Notes: generated by a model not told the origin, from the sequence alone. A stretch of 37,769 bases of DNA from Candidatus Nomurabacteria bacterium GW2011_GWA1_36_15 (GCA_000991415.1 LBRM01000010.1:1-37769); one strand, 5' to 3'; counted from the stretch's first letter, positions 1 through 6,960 are shown. A program made the numbers and translations.

Positions 1-2190
1 TCTAAGACTTACACTCTGACTTGTGTGAACAATAGCGGTTCGGCTACTGATACTGTTACAGTAAATGTCGGCTCTCAAGTTTTAAATCCGACCGTCAATA
101 TTTCGGCTGACGATCCTAATGTAGCCTACAATGCTTCTACCTATATTCGTTGGTCTTCTACTAACGCCACTTCTTGTAGTGCTAGTGGTGGTTCTAACGG
201 TTGGGCGGGCAATAAAAGTTTCAGTGGCAGTTTTTACACTGGATCGTTATACGATAACGTAACTTATACAATCAGATGTTCTAATGATACTGGGTCAGCC
301 GACGATTCTATAACAATTGTTGTTAATGAAAACGAAGAAGAACTAAACCCTACAGTTGATATCACCGCCAGTGATCAAGATTTAAATTATGGAGATTCAA
401 CTTACATCCGTTGGACTTCTAATAATGCTACTTCCTGTTCCGCAACTGGCGGGACAAATAGTTGGTCTGGAACGAAAAGCACTTCCGGCAGTTTTTACAC
501 TGGCGCTTTATATGATACTGAAATTTACACCATTAGATGCAGTAATAGCAGTGCTTCAGCCAGTGATTCGGTAACAATTTATGTGGAAGACGAAGATGAT
601 GAACAACCAACTGTTAATACAAGAGCGGCTACTAATATTGACGAAGAAAGCGCTACTTTGAATGGTTTTGTCGATTCAAATGGCGGCTCAAATGTAGAAG
701 CCTGGTTTGAATGGGGCACTGACAATGATTATGATAATCATACTAGTCATATAAATTATGGACATACTAGTGGCACTGATTTTGATTATGATTTAGATGG
801 ATTAGATAGTGATGAAACTTATTATTTTAGAGCGGTAGCGCAAAACGATTCAGGAGAAAGGGTTTTTGGTAGTCAAAAAAGCTTCAGAACTGATGAGGAC
901 GGAAATAACAATGACAACGAAGAAGGACCGAATGTAACTACCTATTCCGCTACGGATGTCCAAAATGATTCCGCCATTTTGAATGGTTATGTAGATACCA
1001 ACGGTACCAGTACTCGGAGATGGTTTGAATGGGGCACTAGTAGAAGTTCCCTCTCTCACGAAACCGATAAATCTAGCAAAAGTACCAGCTCACGAAACTT
1101 TGAACAATCAATTGACAACCTCAACCCAGATACTACTTATTATTTCCGAGCAGTAGCAGAAAATAATAATGATATTGATTACGGAAATATATTATCGTTT
1201 AGAACGGAAAGTGATTATGAAGATAATGCATGTGATTATGGAACATGCACACCGACTGCTGTTACCATTATGGTTTCTAATGTCGGTCAATCAAGCGCCA
1301 GATTGAATGGTCTTGGTTTGGTAAACAATAATGTTTATACCACTGGATATTTTGAATACGGGACAACTCAAGCACTCGGAAGTGTAACTATCAATAAGAA
1401 TATCGGCAGTACCCAATCAAATCCTTTCTATGAAAGTTTGTTTAACCTTGTATCCGGTAGAATATATTATTATCAAGCAGTAGTTATAAATCAATATGGG
1501 ACTTCTCGCGGTGATATTGTAAGTTTCAGAACCACTAGTCCGACAGTTTATATTGATACGAACACAAATACAAATACTGTTTATAGAAATACTACAGTAG
1601 TTACCAACACAAATAATACTGCCGGAACTTCTCGACCATCACTTGTTTTGCTTAATGTCAGCCGAGACGGAGAAACAATAAGGAGAGGAGATATTATTGA
1701 ATATGTAGTTAATTACAAAAATGTTTCTTCAAAAAATCTTCGAGACGTTGTTCTGCGAATTTCTATCCCTAAGGAACTTGAATTTATGGAAGCAAGCAGG
1801 GGTTATTTCTCTACAGAAAATAGCACGGTGGTAGCTAATATCGGCAATCTGGATTCACAAGAAGAAGGCAGCGTAAACGTAAGAGTGCAAGTAACAACTG
1901 ATACTGAAGTAGGCAAAATTGTTGTGGTTACGGCGAACCTTGCTTATACGATAATTGACAATAGCGCCCAAGAAGAGGTCTTCGCTTATTCAAAAAACAC
2001 TATAGGAGATAGAGAAGTAGTACAGCAGGGGGCCTTGGCTTTCTTGTTCGGAGATGGTTTCTTACCAAATACTCTCCTGGGGTGGCTTTTAATTATTTTA
2101 CTAATTGTCTTACTTATTCTGGCTGTAAGAAAAGCATATTACGAATCTAAAACATTGGCTGTTTCAGACGCAAGCAAAAAACATAGTTAA
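1..2190 (+). CDS. Repeat-rich surface protein, 5'-truncated by the window
   Basis: The reading frame is open from base 1, so the GTG at 25 is not the real start and the N-terminus lies outside. The visible part has two Ig-like repeats of about 90 residues sharing STYIRW(S/T)S and YTIRCSN, each with a conserved Cys pair. Three FN3-like repeats follow, each with a (W)FE(W/Y)GT core and a Y(Y)(F/Y)(R/Q)AV strand. Next is a DUF11-like domain (about residues 540-645) and a final hydrophobic helix (LLGWLLIILLIVLLILAV) with a short basic/polar tail. This is the plan of a wall- or membrane-anchored extracellular protein, probably adhesive or structural. No catalytic motif is visible. A strong promoter for the next gene begins 12 bp after the stop, so this gene ends its own unit. 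Confidence 0.85.
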   Translation, partial: SKTYTLTCVNNSGSATDTVTVNVGSQVLNPTVNISADDPNVAYNASTYIRWSSTNATSCSASGGSNGWAGNKSFSGSFYTGSLYDNVTYTIRCSNDTGSADDSITIVVNENEEELNPTVDITASDQDLNYGDSTYIRWTSNNATSCSATGGTNSWSGTKSTSGSFYTGALYDTEIYTIRCSNSSASASDSVTIYVEDEDDEQPTVNTRAATNIDEESATLNGFVDSNGGSNVEAWFEWGTDNDYDNHTSHINYGHTSGTDFDYDLDGLDSDETYYFRAVAQNDSGERVFGSQKSFRTDEDGNNNDNEEGPNVTTYSATDVQNDSAILNGYVDTNGTSTRRWFEWGTSRSSLSHETDKSSKSTSSRNFEQSIDNLNPDTTYYFRAVAENNNDIDYGNILSFRTESDYEDNACDYGTCTPTAVTIMVSNVGQSSARLNGLGLVNNNVYTTGYFEYGTTQALGSVTINKNIGSTQSNPFYESLFNLVSGRIYYYQAVVINQYGTSRGDIVSFRTTSPTVYIDTNTNTNTVYRNTTVVTNTNNTAGTSRPSLVLLNVSRDGETIRRGDIIEYVVNYKNVSSKNLRDVVLRISIPKELEFMEASRGYFSTENSTVVANIGNLDSQEEGSVNVRVQVTTDTEVGKIVVVTANLAYTIIDNSAQEEVFAYSKNTIGDREVVQQGALAFLFGDGFLPNTLLGWLLIILLIVLLILAVRKAYYESKTLAVSDASKKHS

Positions 2191-2202
2191 ACCGGATAAA
2201 AT

Positions 2203-2231
2203 TTGACAAATTACCTACTATATACTATACT
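2203..2231 (+). promoter_or_regulatory. Sigma-70-type promoter of the cold-shock gene
   Basis: TTGACA at 2203-2208 and TATACT at 2226-2231 are separated by 17 bp, an almost perfect consensus. Predicted transcription starts near 2238 and leaves a leader of about 70 nt before ATG 2311. This is unusually long here, where most genes appear leaderless, and fits cold-shock genes whose 5' UTR is often regulatory. Confidence 0.85.
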
Positions 2232-2310
2232 TAGTGGACAAAGTAGGTGCGAAAAGAGTCGATTTCTTAAGTAAAACTTATTTGTGTTTAACAATCTAAC
2301 AAAAAAATCA

Positions 2311-2508
2311 ATGACTGGTACAATAAAAAGACTCACTGATAAAGGTTTCGGTTTCATCACAGGAGAAGGACTACAGAAAGATTTATTCTTTCATAGTAAT
2401 TCTCTCGTCGGCGTAAGTTTTGACGAATTGCATGAAGGCGATGCTGTTTCTTTTGAAACAGAGGAATCCCCAAAGGGATTGAATGCTACAAACGTACAAC
2501 GTGCATAA
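2311..2508 (+). CDS. Cold-shock domain protein (CspA family)
   Basis: A 65-residue single cold-shock domain: MTGTIKRL opening strand, RNP1-like KGFGFI, RNP2-like LFFH, and an acidic middle. Such proteins bind single-stranded RNA/DNA and act as RNA chaperones in the cytoplasm. The ORF track begins at a GTG at 2284, but family alignment places the start at ATG 2311, since the MFNNLTKKS extension is not part of the domain. It has its own strong promoter with a leader of about 70 nt and ends at a hairpin terminator shared with rpsT. Confidence 0.9.
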   Translation: MTGTIKRLTDKGFGFITGEGLQKDLFFHSNSLVGVSFDELHEGDAVSFETEESPKGLNATNVQRA

Positions 2509-2525
2509 TATTTAACCTTATCAAT

Positions 2526-2551
2526 AAAAAAGCCCCATCGGGGGCTTTTTT
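2526..2551. terminator. Bidirectional intrinsic terminator between cspA-like gene and rpsT
   Basis: A perfect stem AAAAAAGCCCC / GGGGCTTTTTT with an ATCG loop gives a GC stem followed by a U-run in both directions. It lies between the stops of the convergent cold-shock gene (+) and rpsT (-). Confidence 0.9.
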
Positions 2552-2565
2552 ATTTTGTAAATAAT

Positions 2566-2817
2566 TTATTTAACTAATTTTGATAAACGAGATTTCTTAC
2601 GAGCAGCATTATTTTTTTTAATAACACCCTTTTTAGCTGTTTTATCTATAATAGCAAAAGCGGAACTTAATAACTTCCCTGCCTCTTTTTTGTCTGTTTT
2701 GGCGGTTTTCTCAATTTTCTTAATGATATCTTTCATGGCATGTTTTTGACGGTCATTAAAGGCTTTTTTGCGAAAGGATCCTCTAATTGCTTTTTTGGCT
2801 GATTTTATAATTGGCAT
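2566..2817 (-). CDS. rpsT: 30S ribosomal protein S20
   Basis: 83 residues, very basic and alanine/lysine rich. It begins MPIIKSAKKAIR and carries the S20 signature RQKHAMKDIIKKI, with an AGKLLSSAFAIIDKTAKKGVIKKNNAARKKSRL-type C-terminal half. S20 binds 16S rRNA at the bottom of the 30S body. Length matches the family (about 85-90). The broken DGR reverse transcriptase ends 32 bp upstream on the same strand, so the retroelement sits directly in front of this housekeeping gene. Confidence 0.95.
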   Translation of the reverse strand: MPIIKSAKKAIRGSFRKKAFNDRQKHAMKDIIKKIEKTAKTDKKEAGKLLSSAFAIIDKTAKKGVIKKNNAARKKSRLSKLVK

Positions 2818-2849
2818 AAGATTTATACTATATCAAAATATTAAATAAA

Positions 2850-3777
2850 TCAACTTTTAATTATTTTACTCAATTTATACGCATTACCGTGTTTCAATAA
2901 GCCTAAATAAGACTGAAGCGTTTCATTTTTGGGATTATCTTTTAATTTTTTCAACATTCTTCTCTTTGTTGTTGTTCTCAATACTCTATGTTTTGGAAAA
3001 TGAACCCAACCTAAGAAATCCACACCTGAAGCGATTGTCTTTATAAAAACTTTATCAGGGTGCAGTGAGAGCTTTAGGCTCTCGTTCAGAAAATCATTAA
3101 TTTTGGGAAGCAAGTTTTCAAGATAATTTTTACTGTCACTTAAAACAACAAAATCATCAGCGTATCTTATATAATATTTTACTCTCAGTTTATGTTTCAC
3201 AAATTGGTCAAATTCATTCATATAGACATTTACCAGAAGTTGAGAAGTTAAATTACCTAAGGGCAATCCCCGATCTTGTCAAAGGCGGGCTTTGACAGTA
3301 TTTTTTCAGGATTTTATGGTCTATGCTTGCGAAGAATTTTCTAATGTCGCATTTCAATACCCAACAGGTTTTAGTGTTGTTTTTACTTACTTTTCTGATA
3401 AAATTTTCAAATCTGTATATGGCTTTATGGGTTCCTTTGTCTATTCTGCAAGAATATGAATCATAAATAAATTTCTTATCAAAATATGGATATAATATTC
3501 TGTATATTGCGTGATGTAGTAGTCTGTCTCGAACTGTGGCTTTGTGTATATTTCTAGGTTTGGGGTCTGAAATATTGAATGCATAATAGTTTGAATGCTT
3601 GTATGTTTTGCTCACTAAGTCAATGTGAAGTTCAATAACATTCGCCATTAAATCTCTTTCAAAATCTAAAATATCTTTTCTATTTCTTTTACCTTTCAAA
3701 AATTCTTTCCATGCCAGAAGTAAATTCTCCATAGAAATGATATATTGATATGTATGAACAAGTTGAATTTGAAGCAT
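2850..3777 (-). pseudogene. DGR-type reverse transcriptase, frameshifted and internally deleted
   Basis: Two overlapping frames together make one reverse transcriptase. The first (3777-3253) carries the N-terminal part: an ENLLLAWKEF helix, RDRLLHHAIYRILYP, and fingers/palm motif KCDIRKFFASIDH with the first catalytic Asp. The second (3266-2850) carries GLPLGNLTSQ, the catalytic YIRYADDF box and a thumb with DFLGW. GNLTSQ in motif 4 is diagnostic of DGR reverse transcriptases; group II intron enzymes have a QG-type motif there, plus maturase/HNH domains that are absent here. Between IDHKIL and GLPLG, intact family members have roughly 30 or more residues; here there are only about a dozen, encoded around a hairpin at 3278-3298, and the frame changes. 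The gene is either genuinely inactivated or misassembled. ATG 3777 is chosen because family-like sequence (HTYQYIIS) precedes the alternative ATG at 3732. Confidence 0.88.
3278..3298. repeat. Perfect 8-bp hairpin at the deletion point in the reverse transcriptase
   Basis: TGTCAAAG / CTTTGACA with a 5-nt GC loop (GCGGG). It occupies the place where the reverse transcriptase loses a block of codons and switches frame, so it marks the junction of the rearrangement. Confidence 0.75.
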
Positions 3778-3791
3778 GCTAATAATTCTAA

Positions 3792-3826
3792 CCCCCCCCC
3801 CACTTTTGCCACTAATGGCAAAAGTG
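3792..3826. repeat. C10 homopolymer followed by an 11-bp perfect hairpin at the avd start
   Basis: Ten consecutive C (3792-3801) run directly into CACTTTTGCCA-CTAA-TGGCAAAAGTG (3801-3826). The stem contains the proposed avd ATG (3815-3817). It lies in the 37-bp gap between the divergent reverse transcriptase and avd starts, so it could be a control element or slippage site; function is not known. Confidence 0.7.
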
Positions 3827-4168
3827 AAGAGTTGCTATTTAATTTGGATTACTTTTTATCAAATTTTACCCAAAATATATAAATATTCTCTGGGACAAAA
3901 GGTTGACACTTATTTCATTGAAATTATGGAAGCAATTTCTATTGCCACTTTTTTATCTCGCGAAGAAAAACATCCGTGGGTCAGGTTGGCGATAAGAAAG
4001 ATAGACACACTTAAAATACTTTTAATGGTCTTATGGGAAACTAAATCGTTGGATGATAAAAAATATATTTCTCTTTCTTTACAAATAGATGAAATAGGCA
4101 GAATGTTAGGTGGTTGGAATGGACAGCTCATAAAACAAAACTCTCCCACAAAAATAGGAGAGAAATGA
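3815..4168 (+). CDS. avd: Avd-like four-helix bundle accessory protein of the DGR
   Basis: 117 residues from ATG 3815; the ORF track adds 13 implausible residues from 3776, encoded across the C10 run. The core LPKIYKYSLGQKV, the long central amphipathic helices, and the C-terminal IDEIGRMLGGWNGQL match the accessory variability determinant / 23S-IVP-like four-helix bundle family. In known DGRs, Avd forms a basic pentamer that binds the reverse transcriptase and the template RNA and is needed for mutagenic homing. It lies between the RT and the TR, as expected for a DGR, but on the opposite strand from RT, TR and target, which is unusual. Its stop is 6 nt from the 3' edge of the TR. No ribosome-binding site is visible. 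The residues before YSLGQK are less typical, so the N-terminus is uncertain. Confidence 0.8.
   Translation: MAKVKSCYLIWITFYQILPKIYKYSLGQKVDTYFIEIMEAISIATFLSREEKHPWVRLAIRKIDTLKILLMVLWETKSLDDKKYISLSLQIDEIGRMLGGWNGQLIKQNSPTKIGEK
4141..4162. repeat. Hairpin just downstream of the template repeat
   Basis: CTCTCC / GGAGAG with a 10-nt A-rich loop. In the minus-strand sense it lies about 12 nt 3' of the TR, where DGR template RNAs usually carry structure needed for cDNA priming. It also overlaps the last avd codons on the plus strand. Confidence 0.5.
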
Positions 4169-4174
4169 AGAAAG

Positions 4175-4294
4175 TTGTGGAAAGCAAACCAGTCGTTGCT
4201 GTTGCCAAAATTGCTCTGCCAATTGAGGTTGGACTTGCGCTTCGCATCGTTCCACCACACATTGCACGCGTTAGGATTGCTATCAAACGTATAT
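4175..4294 (-). repeat. DGR template repeat (TR)
   Basis: This 120-bp segment is colinear with the 3' end of the target gene (4658-4777; constant offset 483). The two copies differ at 13 positions (window 4178, 4197, 4203, 4212, 4224, 4230, 4242, 4251, 4263, 4278, 4283, 4292, 4294). Each is T on the plus strand here, that is A in the sense strand of the TR; no G, C or T of the TR sense strand is changed. Read in the VR frame, the TR is rich in AAC/AAT/AAG codons, the usual design for adenine mutagenesis. Outside the stated limits, mismatches at other bases appear at once (4174, 4295). It lies between the target gene and the RT, as in canonical DGR order. Confidence 0.95.
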
Positions 4295-4526
4295 ATAGAA
4301 TGTCATCAATTTCACCACCTCTTGAATACTCTTAAGGTTGTGTATTATTTGTGATAATAATCACTCAACATTCTATACCAAGTATCTTCATTTTTTATGA
4401 AGTGTCTACATACACCACTCTATCTTAAGCCGTAGCCGAAGATATTCTCAATGTATGGATACTGGATTCGGTAGCAGAAAATCGTAATCATCCGCATATT
4501 CACCTACTACCATTTTTATTTTAACA
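4295..4526. other. DGR spacer, no gene seen
   Basis: AT-rich spacer between the TR and the terminator of the target gene. No ORF of plausible length or codon content is present. It should contain the promoter and 5' part of the template RNA (minus strand); I see only weak candidates such as TTGAGT followed 16 bp later by AATACA, and I do not assign one. Confidence 0.5.
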
Positions 4527-4559
4527 TAAAAAATCCCTACACAAACATGTGTAGGGATT
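4527..4559 (-). terminator. Intrinsic terminator of the DGR target gene
   Basis: A perfect 12-bp stem (AATCCCTACACA / TGTGTAGGGATT) with a 4-nt loop. In the minus direction it is followed by a run of Ts (A-run at 4528-4533 on the plus strand). It lies about 95 bp after the target stop and separates the target transcript from the TR. Confidence 0.85.
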
Positions 4560-4653
4560 ATGAACAGAGATTGAAAAATTTAAATAATTTTTTAAAATGA
4601 GACAAGAACAAAATCCAAGGGAACAAAAGACCCAAGCGACTAAGTTTTAAGTA

Positions 4654-5319
4654 TTACTTGCGGAAAGCAAACCAGTCGTAGCTGTAGCCAAAATAGCTCT
4701 GCCAATCGAGGTAGGACTTGCGCTCCGCATCGTGCCACCACACATCGCACGCGTTAGGATAGCTACCAAACGTACAACCAGTTGTTTCAACTACGTACAT
4801 TGGATTGGATCCAAGTTCATAATTGAGTTTTGGATAATTTTCTCCAATAGCAAATGGAACATGCGGGGTTGTTTTAAGAAGATTATTTGAGAGTCCCCAC
4901 TCTATTGCCTTTTGATAGTTTCCTCCACCGTTAGGCCAATTAAACAGAATAATAGTTTCAGTAGTTACTTTGTTTTCTGATGGTTGATATAAATCTGCCA
5001 CCTTGAGAACATTATAATTTGATTCTGTTTGTGGTCCACCTGTCATGGCAGCATCATTATGTGGTTTTGTATAATCCACTGACAAATTTGTGATTAGATG
5101 AATACGAGCGCCGATTTTTTTAGCTTCAGCTTGAAGATTTGTAAACCAGTTATCGGTGTTTAATCCATTAAAGAACTTGTCTGTTCTTTTTTTGTTTTTA
5201 AGAAAAGACACAAAATCTTCCCTCCTAACACCAAAATTTCTGGCAAGTCTTGCTAATTCCACGCCATGTTTATTCATAACGTGCTTTGCCGTTTTTTCCG
5301 GCTGCATAACGTTTTTCAT
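4654..5319 (-). CDS. DGR target protein with C-terminal variable region
   Basis: 221 residues without signal peptide or transmembrane helix. The N-terminal part is lysine/arginine rich (ARLARNFGVRREDF resembles a helix-turn-helix-like segment, tentative). The middle contains WFTNLQAEAKKIGARIHLI and FNWPNGGGNYQKAIEWG. The last 41 residues (about 181-221) are the VR, including ACDVWWHDAERKSYLDWQ and ending DWFAFRK. Aromatic Tyr/Trp-rich endings of this kind are typical of DGR variable proteins with a C-type-lectin-like fold, but I do not recognise this protein's family and its ligand is unknown. Relative to the TR, Asn codons have become Tyr, Asp or His, Lys has become Glu, and Asp has become Gly. 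The start at 5319 is fixed by AAGGAG at 5325-5330, a clear Shine-Dalgarno that most genes here lack, and by a consensus promoter upstream. Retention of stop and frame fits a functional product. Confidence 0.9.
   Translation of the reverse strand: MKNVMQPEKTAKHVMNKHGVELARLARNFGVRREDFVSFLKNKKRTDKFFNGLNTDNWFTNLQAEAKKIGARIHLITNLSVDYTKPHNDAAMTGGPQTESNYNVLKVADLYQPSENKVTTETIILFNWPNGGGNYQKAIEWGLSNNLLKTTPHVPFAIGENYPKLNYELGSNPMYVVETTGCTFGSYPNACDVWWHDAERKSYLDWQSYFGYSYDWFAFRK
4658..4777 (-). repeat. DGR variable repeat (VR) inside the target gene
   Basis: The 3' 120 bp of the target gene, matching the TR at 4175-4294 except at 13 TR adenines. Substitutions in the sense strand are A to T (6 plus one at the edge), A to G (5) and A to C (1). 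The constant end GACTGGTTTGCTTTCC, which has few adenines, lies next to the stop codon, where the initiation-of-homing site is normally found. Confidence 0.95.
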
Positions 5320-5408
5320 AACTTCTCCTTACGAAAAAATTTTTTATTTAAAAAATGTCAAAGAGCTAATAACTCTTGTTAAATAAGACCTTCTTATTTA
5401 ACCTTACA

Positions 5409-5437
5409 AGTATAGCACTTTCCTATAGAAAAGTCAA
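5409..5437 (-). promoter_or_regulatory. Promoter of the DGR target gene
   Basis: On the minus strand TTGACT and TATACT are spaced 17 bp apart (AGTCAA at 5432-5437, AGTATA at 5409-5414 on the plus strand). It lies about 90 bp before the target ATG and gives a real 5' leader with a Shine-Dalgarno. Confidence 0.85.
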
Positions 5438-5461
5438 GCAGTTAATCTTGTCGTAAAAAGC

Positions 5462-5467
5462 TATAAT
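5462..5467 (+). promoter_or_regulatory. -10 box of ruvA, predicted leaderless
   Basis: TATAAT ends 6 nt before the ruvA ATG, so transcription should begin at or next to the start codon. No clear -35 box was found. Confidence 0.65.
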
Positions 5468-5473
5468 TACCAT

Positions 5474-6076
5474 ATGATTGGAAGCATAAAAGGAAAAATA
5501 ATTTTAAAAACTAACAAGTTTTTAATAGTGGAAACAGTTGGGGTTGGTTATAAAATAAATATATCACCAGACACCCTATCTAAGCTTAAAACCCGCCCGA
5601 ACGGCCGAGGCCTCTCGGTCGGGCGTGAAATAAACGAAAATATTCTATTATGGATTCATACTCACGTGCGTGAAGATATATTAGATCTCTATGGATTTTT
5701 AAATCGGCAAGAATTAGAATTTTTTGAAATGCTTATAAATGTTTCCGGCATTGGACCGAAGGGAGCCCTTAGTATTTTAGGCATTGCTTCAATTGAGACA
5801 ATGAAAAAAGCTATCGGCACAGGAGATACAGCTTATTTGACAAAAATTTCCGGTATCGGCAGAAAAACTGCGGAAAAAATAATTATCGAACTTAGAGACA
5901 AAATAGTCGCAGGCAAAACAGGCGCTTCCCTGCAAGGAGAGCTTGACGCCTTGGAAGCCTTAAGGTCTCTTGGCTATTCGCAAAGTGAAGCACGTGAGGC
6001 TCTGAAGAAAGTCTTGCCTAATACCGACACTAATACCAAAATCCGCGAAGCTTTAAAAATTTTGAGCGGAAAGTAG
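5474..6076 (+). CDS. ruvA: Holliday junction branch-migration protein RuvA
   Basis: 200 residues, normal length. The N-terminal OB fold (MIGSIKGKI... VGVGYKI... HVREDILDLYGF) is followed by tandem helix-hairpin-helix motifs (VSGIGPKGALSIL and ISGIGRKTAEKII) and domain III (LEALRSLGYSQSEAREAL), which contacts RuvB. RuvA tetramers hold the four-way junction while RuvB pumps DNA and RuvC cuts. The OB fold has an extra RPNGRGLSVGRE stretch near residues 41-52, encoded by a GC-rich 32-bp palindrome absent from typical RuvA. mutM follows 2 bp after the stop, so they are probably cotranscribed; ruvB and ruvC lie elsewhere in the window (14.7-16.8 kb). Confidence 0.96.
   Translation: MIGSIKGKIILKTNKFLIVETVGVGYKINISPDTLSKLKTRPNGRGLSVGREINENILLWIHTHVREDILDLYGFLNRQELEFFEMLINVSGIGPKGALSILGIASIETMKKAIGTGDTAYLTKISGIGRKTAEKIIIELRDKIVAGKTGASLQGELDALEALRSLGYSQSEAREALKKVLPNTDTNTKIREALKILSGK
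5594..5625. repeat. GC-rich palindromic element inserted in frame in ruvA
   Basis: CGCCCGA ... TCGGGCG (7-bp arms) enclose a second stem CCGAG-GCCT-CTCGG. It is almost entirely G/C in an AT-rich gene and adds about 11 codons without breaking the frame. It resembles the intergenic palindrome at 16859-16890 (shared GCCCGAACG and GTCGGGC ends). Confidence 0.75.
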
Positions 6077-6078
6077 CC

Positions 6079-6960
6079 ATGCCCGAATTACCGGAAGTAG
6101 AGACAACCGTCAGAGGTTTAAGAAAAACAATAATCGGTCTAAGTATTAAAGATGTTTGGACAGACCTAAAAACTAAAGACAAGCGCAAATACGATACGGT
6201 AGCAAGCCCAAAATATTTTGAAGTTTTTAAAAAAGAAGTTTCCGGTAAAAAAATTAAATCAGTAGAAAGGCAGGCAAAAAACATTCTGATAAATTTGTCG
6301 GGAAACAAAACTATTTTGGTTCATATGAAGATGACTGGACATTTGCTCTTTAATAATAAAGATAAATTCGTGCATATAATTTTTACTCTTTCCAACCCAC
6401 GCCACGGCGGGACAAGTAAAAATTACCTGGCCTTTTCGGATACGCGCAAATTCGGCAAAATGACTTTGCTTAATACAAAGACCGCTCACGACACTAGACA
6501 TTTAAAAAATATAGGACCAGAGCCATTAGATAAAAATTTTACCCCAGAAAAATTAGAAGAAAGACTAAAAAGAAAACCAAATGGTAAAATCAAAACTGTT
6601 CTAATAGATCAATCAATCGTAGCCGGTATTGGAAATATTTATTCCGATGAAATACTATGGCAAGCAGGAGTGCATCCGGAAAGAAAAGTCTCAACCCTCC
6701 TACGCCGAGACCCCAAAGGGCAAGAAATAAAATTGATATTCAAAGCAATGCAAAAAATTCTAACTAAAAGCATAAAAGCCGGCGGGGATTCAATGTCCGA
6801 TTACAGAAATTTATCTGGAGGAAAAGGAAAATTTCAGTTTTACCATGAAGTTTACAGGCGAACTGGAGAAAGATGCAGAAAAAAGAATTGCAAAGGAATT
6901 ATAAAAAGAAAAATGATAAATGGTCGGAGCGCTCATTTTTGCTCGGTGCATCAAAAATAA
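6079..6960 (+). CDS. mutM: Formamidopyrimidine-DNA glycosylase (Fpg/MutM)
   Basis: 293 residues. Begins MPELPEVETTVRGL, giving the catalytic N-terminal Pro and Glu after Met removal. It has the conserved Lys in RQAKNILI, VHMKMTGHL, and the helix-two-turn-helix DQSIVAGIGNIYSDEILW. It excises oxidised purines such as 8-oxoguanine and nicks the strand by beta/delta elimination. The C-terminal zinc finger is atypical: CX4C-X16-CX2H instead of CX2C-X16-CX2C, although the DNA-contacting Arg in NGRSAHFC is kept. It starts 2 bp after ruvA; the start codon is certain because the N-terminal Pro is catalytic. Confidence 0.95.
   Translation: MPELPEVETTVRGLRKTIIGLSIKDVWTDLKTKDKRKYDTVASPKYFEVFKKEVSGKKIKSVERQAKNILINLSGNKTILVHMKMTGHLLFNNKDKFVHIIFTLSNPRHGGTSKNYLAFSDTRKFGKMTLLNTKTAHDTRHLKNIGPEPLDKNFTPEKLEERLKRKPNGKIKTVLIDQSIVAGIGNIYSDEILWQAGVHPERKVSTLLRRDPKGQEIKLIFKAMQKILTKSIKAGGDSMSDYRNLSGGKGKFQFYHEVYRRTGERCRKKNCKGIIKRKMINGRSAHFCSVHQK

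Noticed and set aside
2850-3777. Reverse transcriptase as a group II intron or retron enzyme
   Set aside because: GNLTSQ, neighbouring TR/VR pair and Avd fit a DGR; there is no maturase or endonuclease domain, no intron RNA domain V, and no retron msr/msd-like structure.
3910-4260. Minus-strand ORF of 116 residues containing the WFAF motif
   Set aside because: It is the translated template repeat with read-through into antisense of avd; the TR is a non-coding template and the start lies inside it.
4114-4335. Plus-strand 73-residue ORF over the TR
   Set aside because: Antisense shadow of the TR; a similar frame appears over the VR for the same reason.
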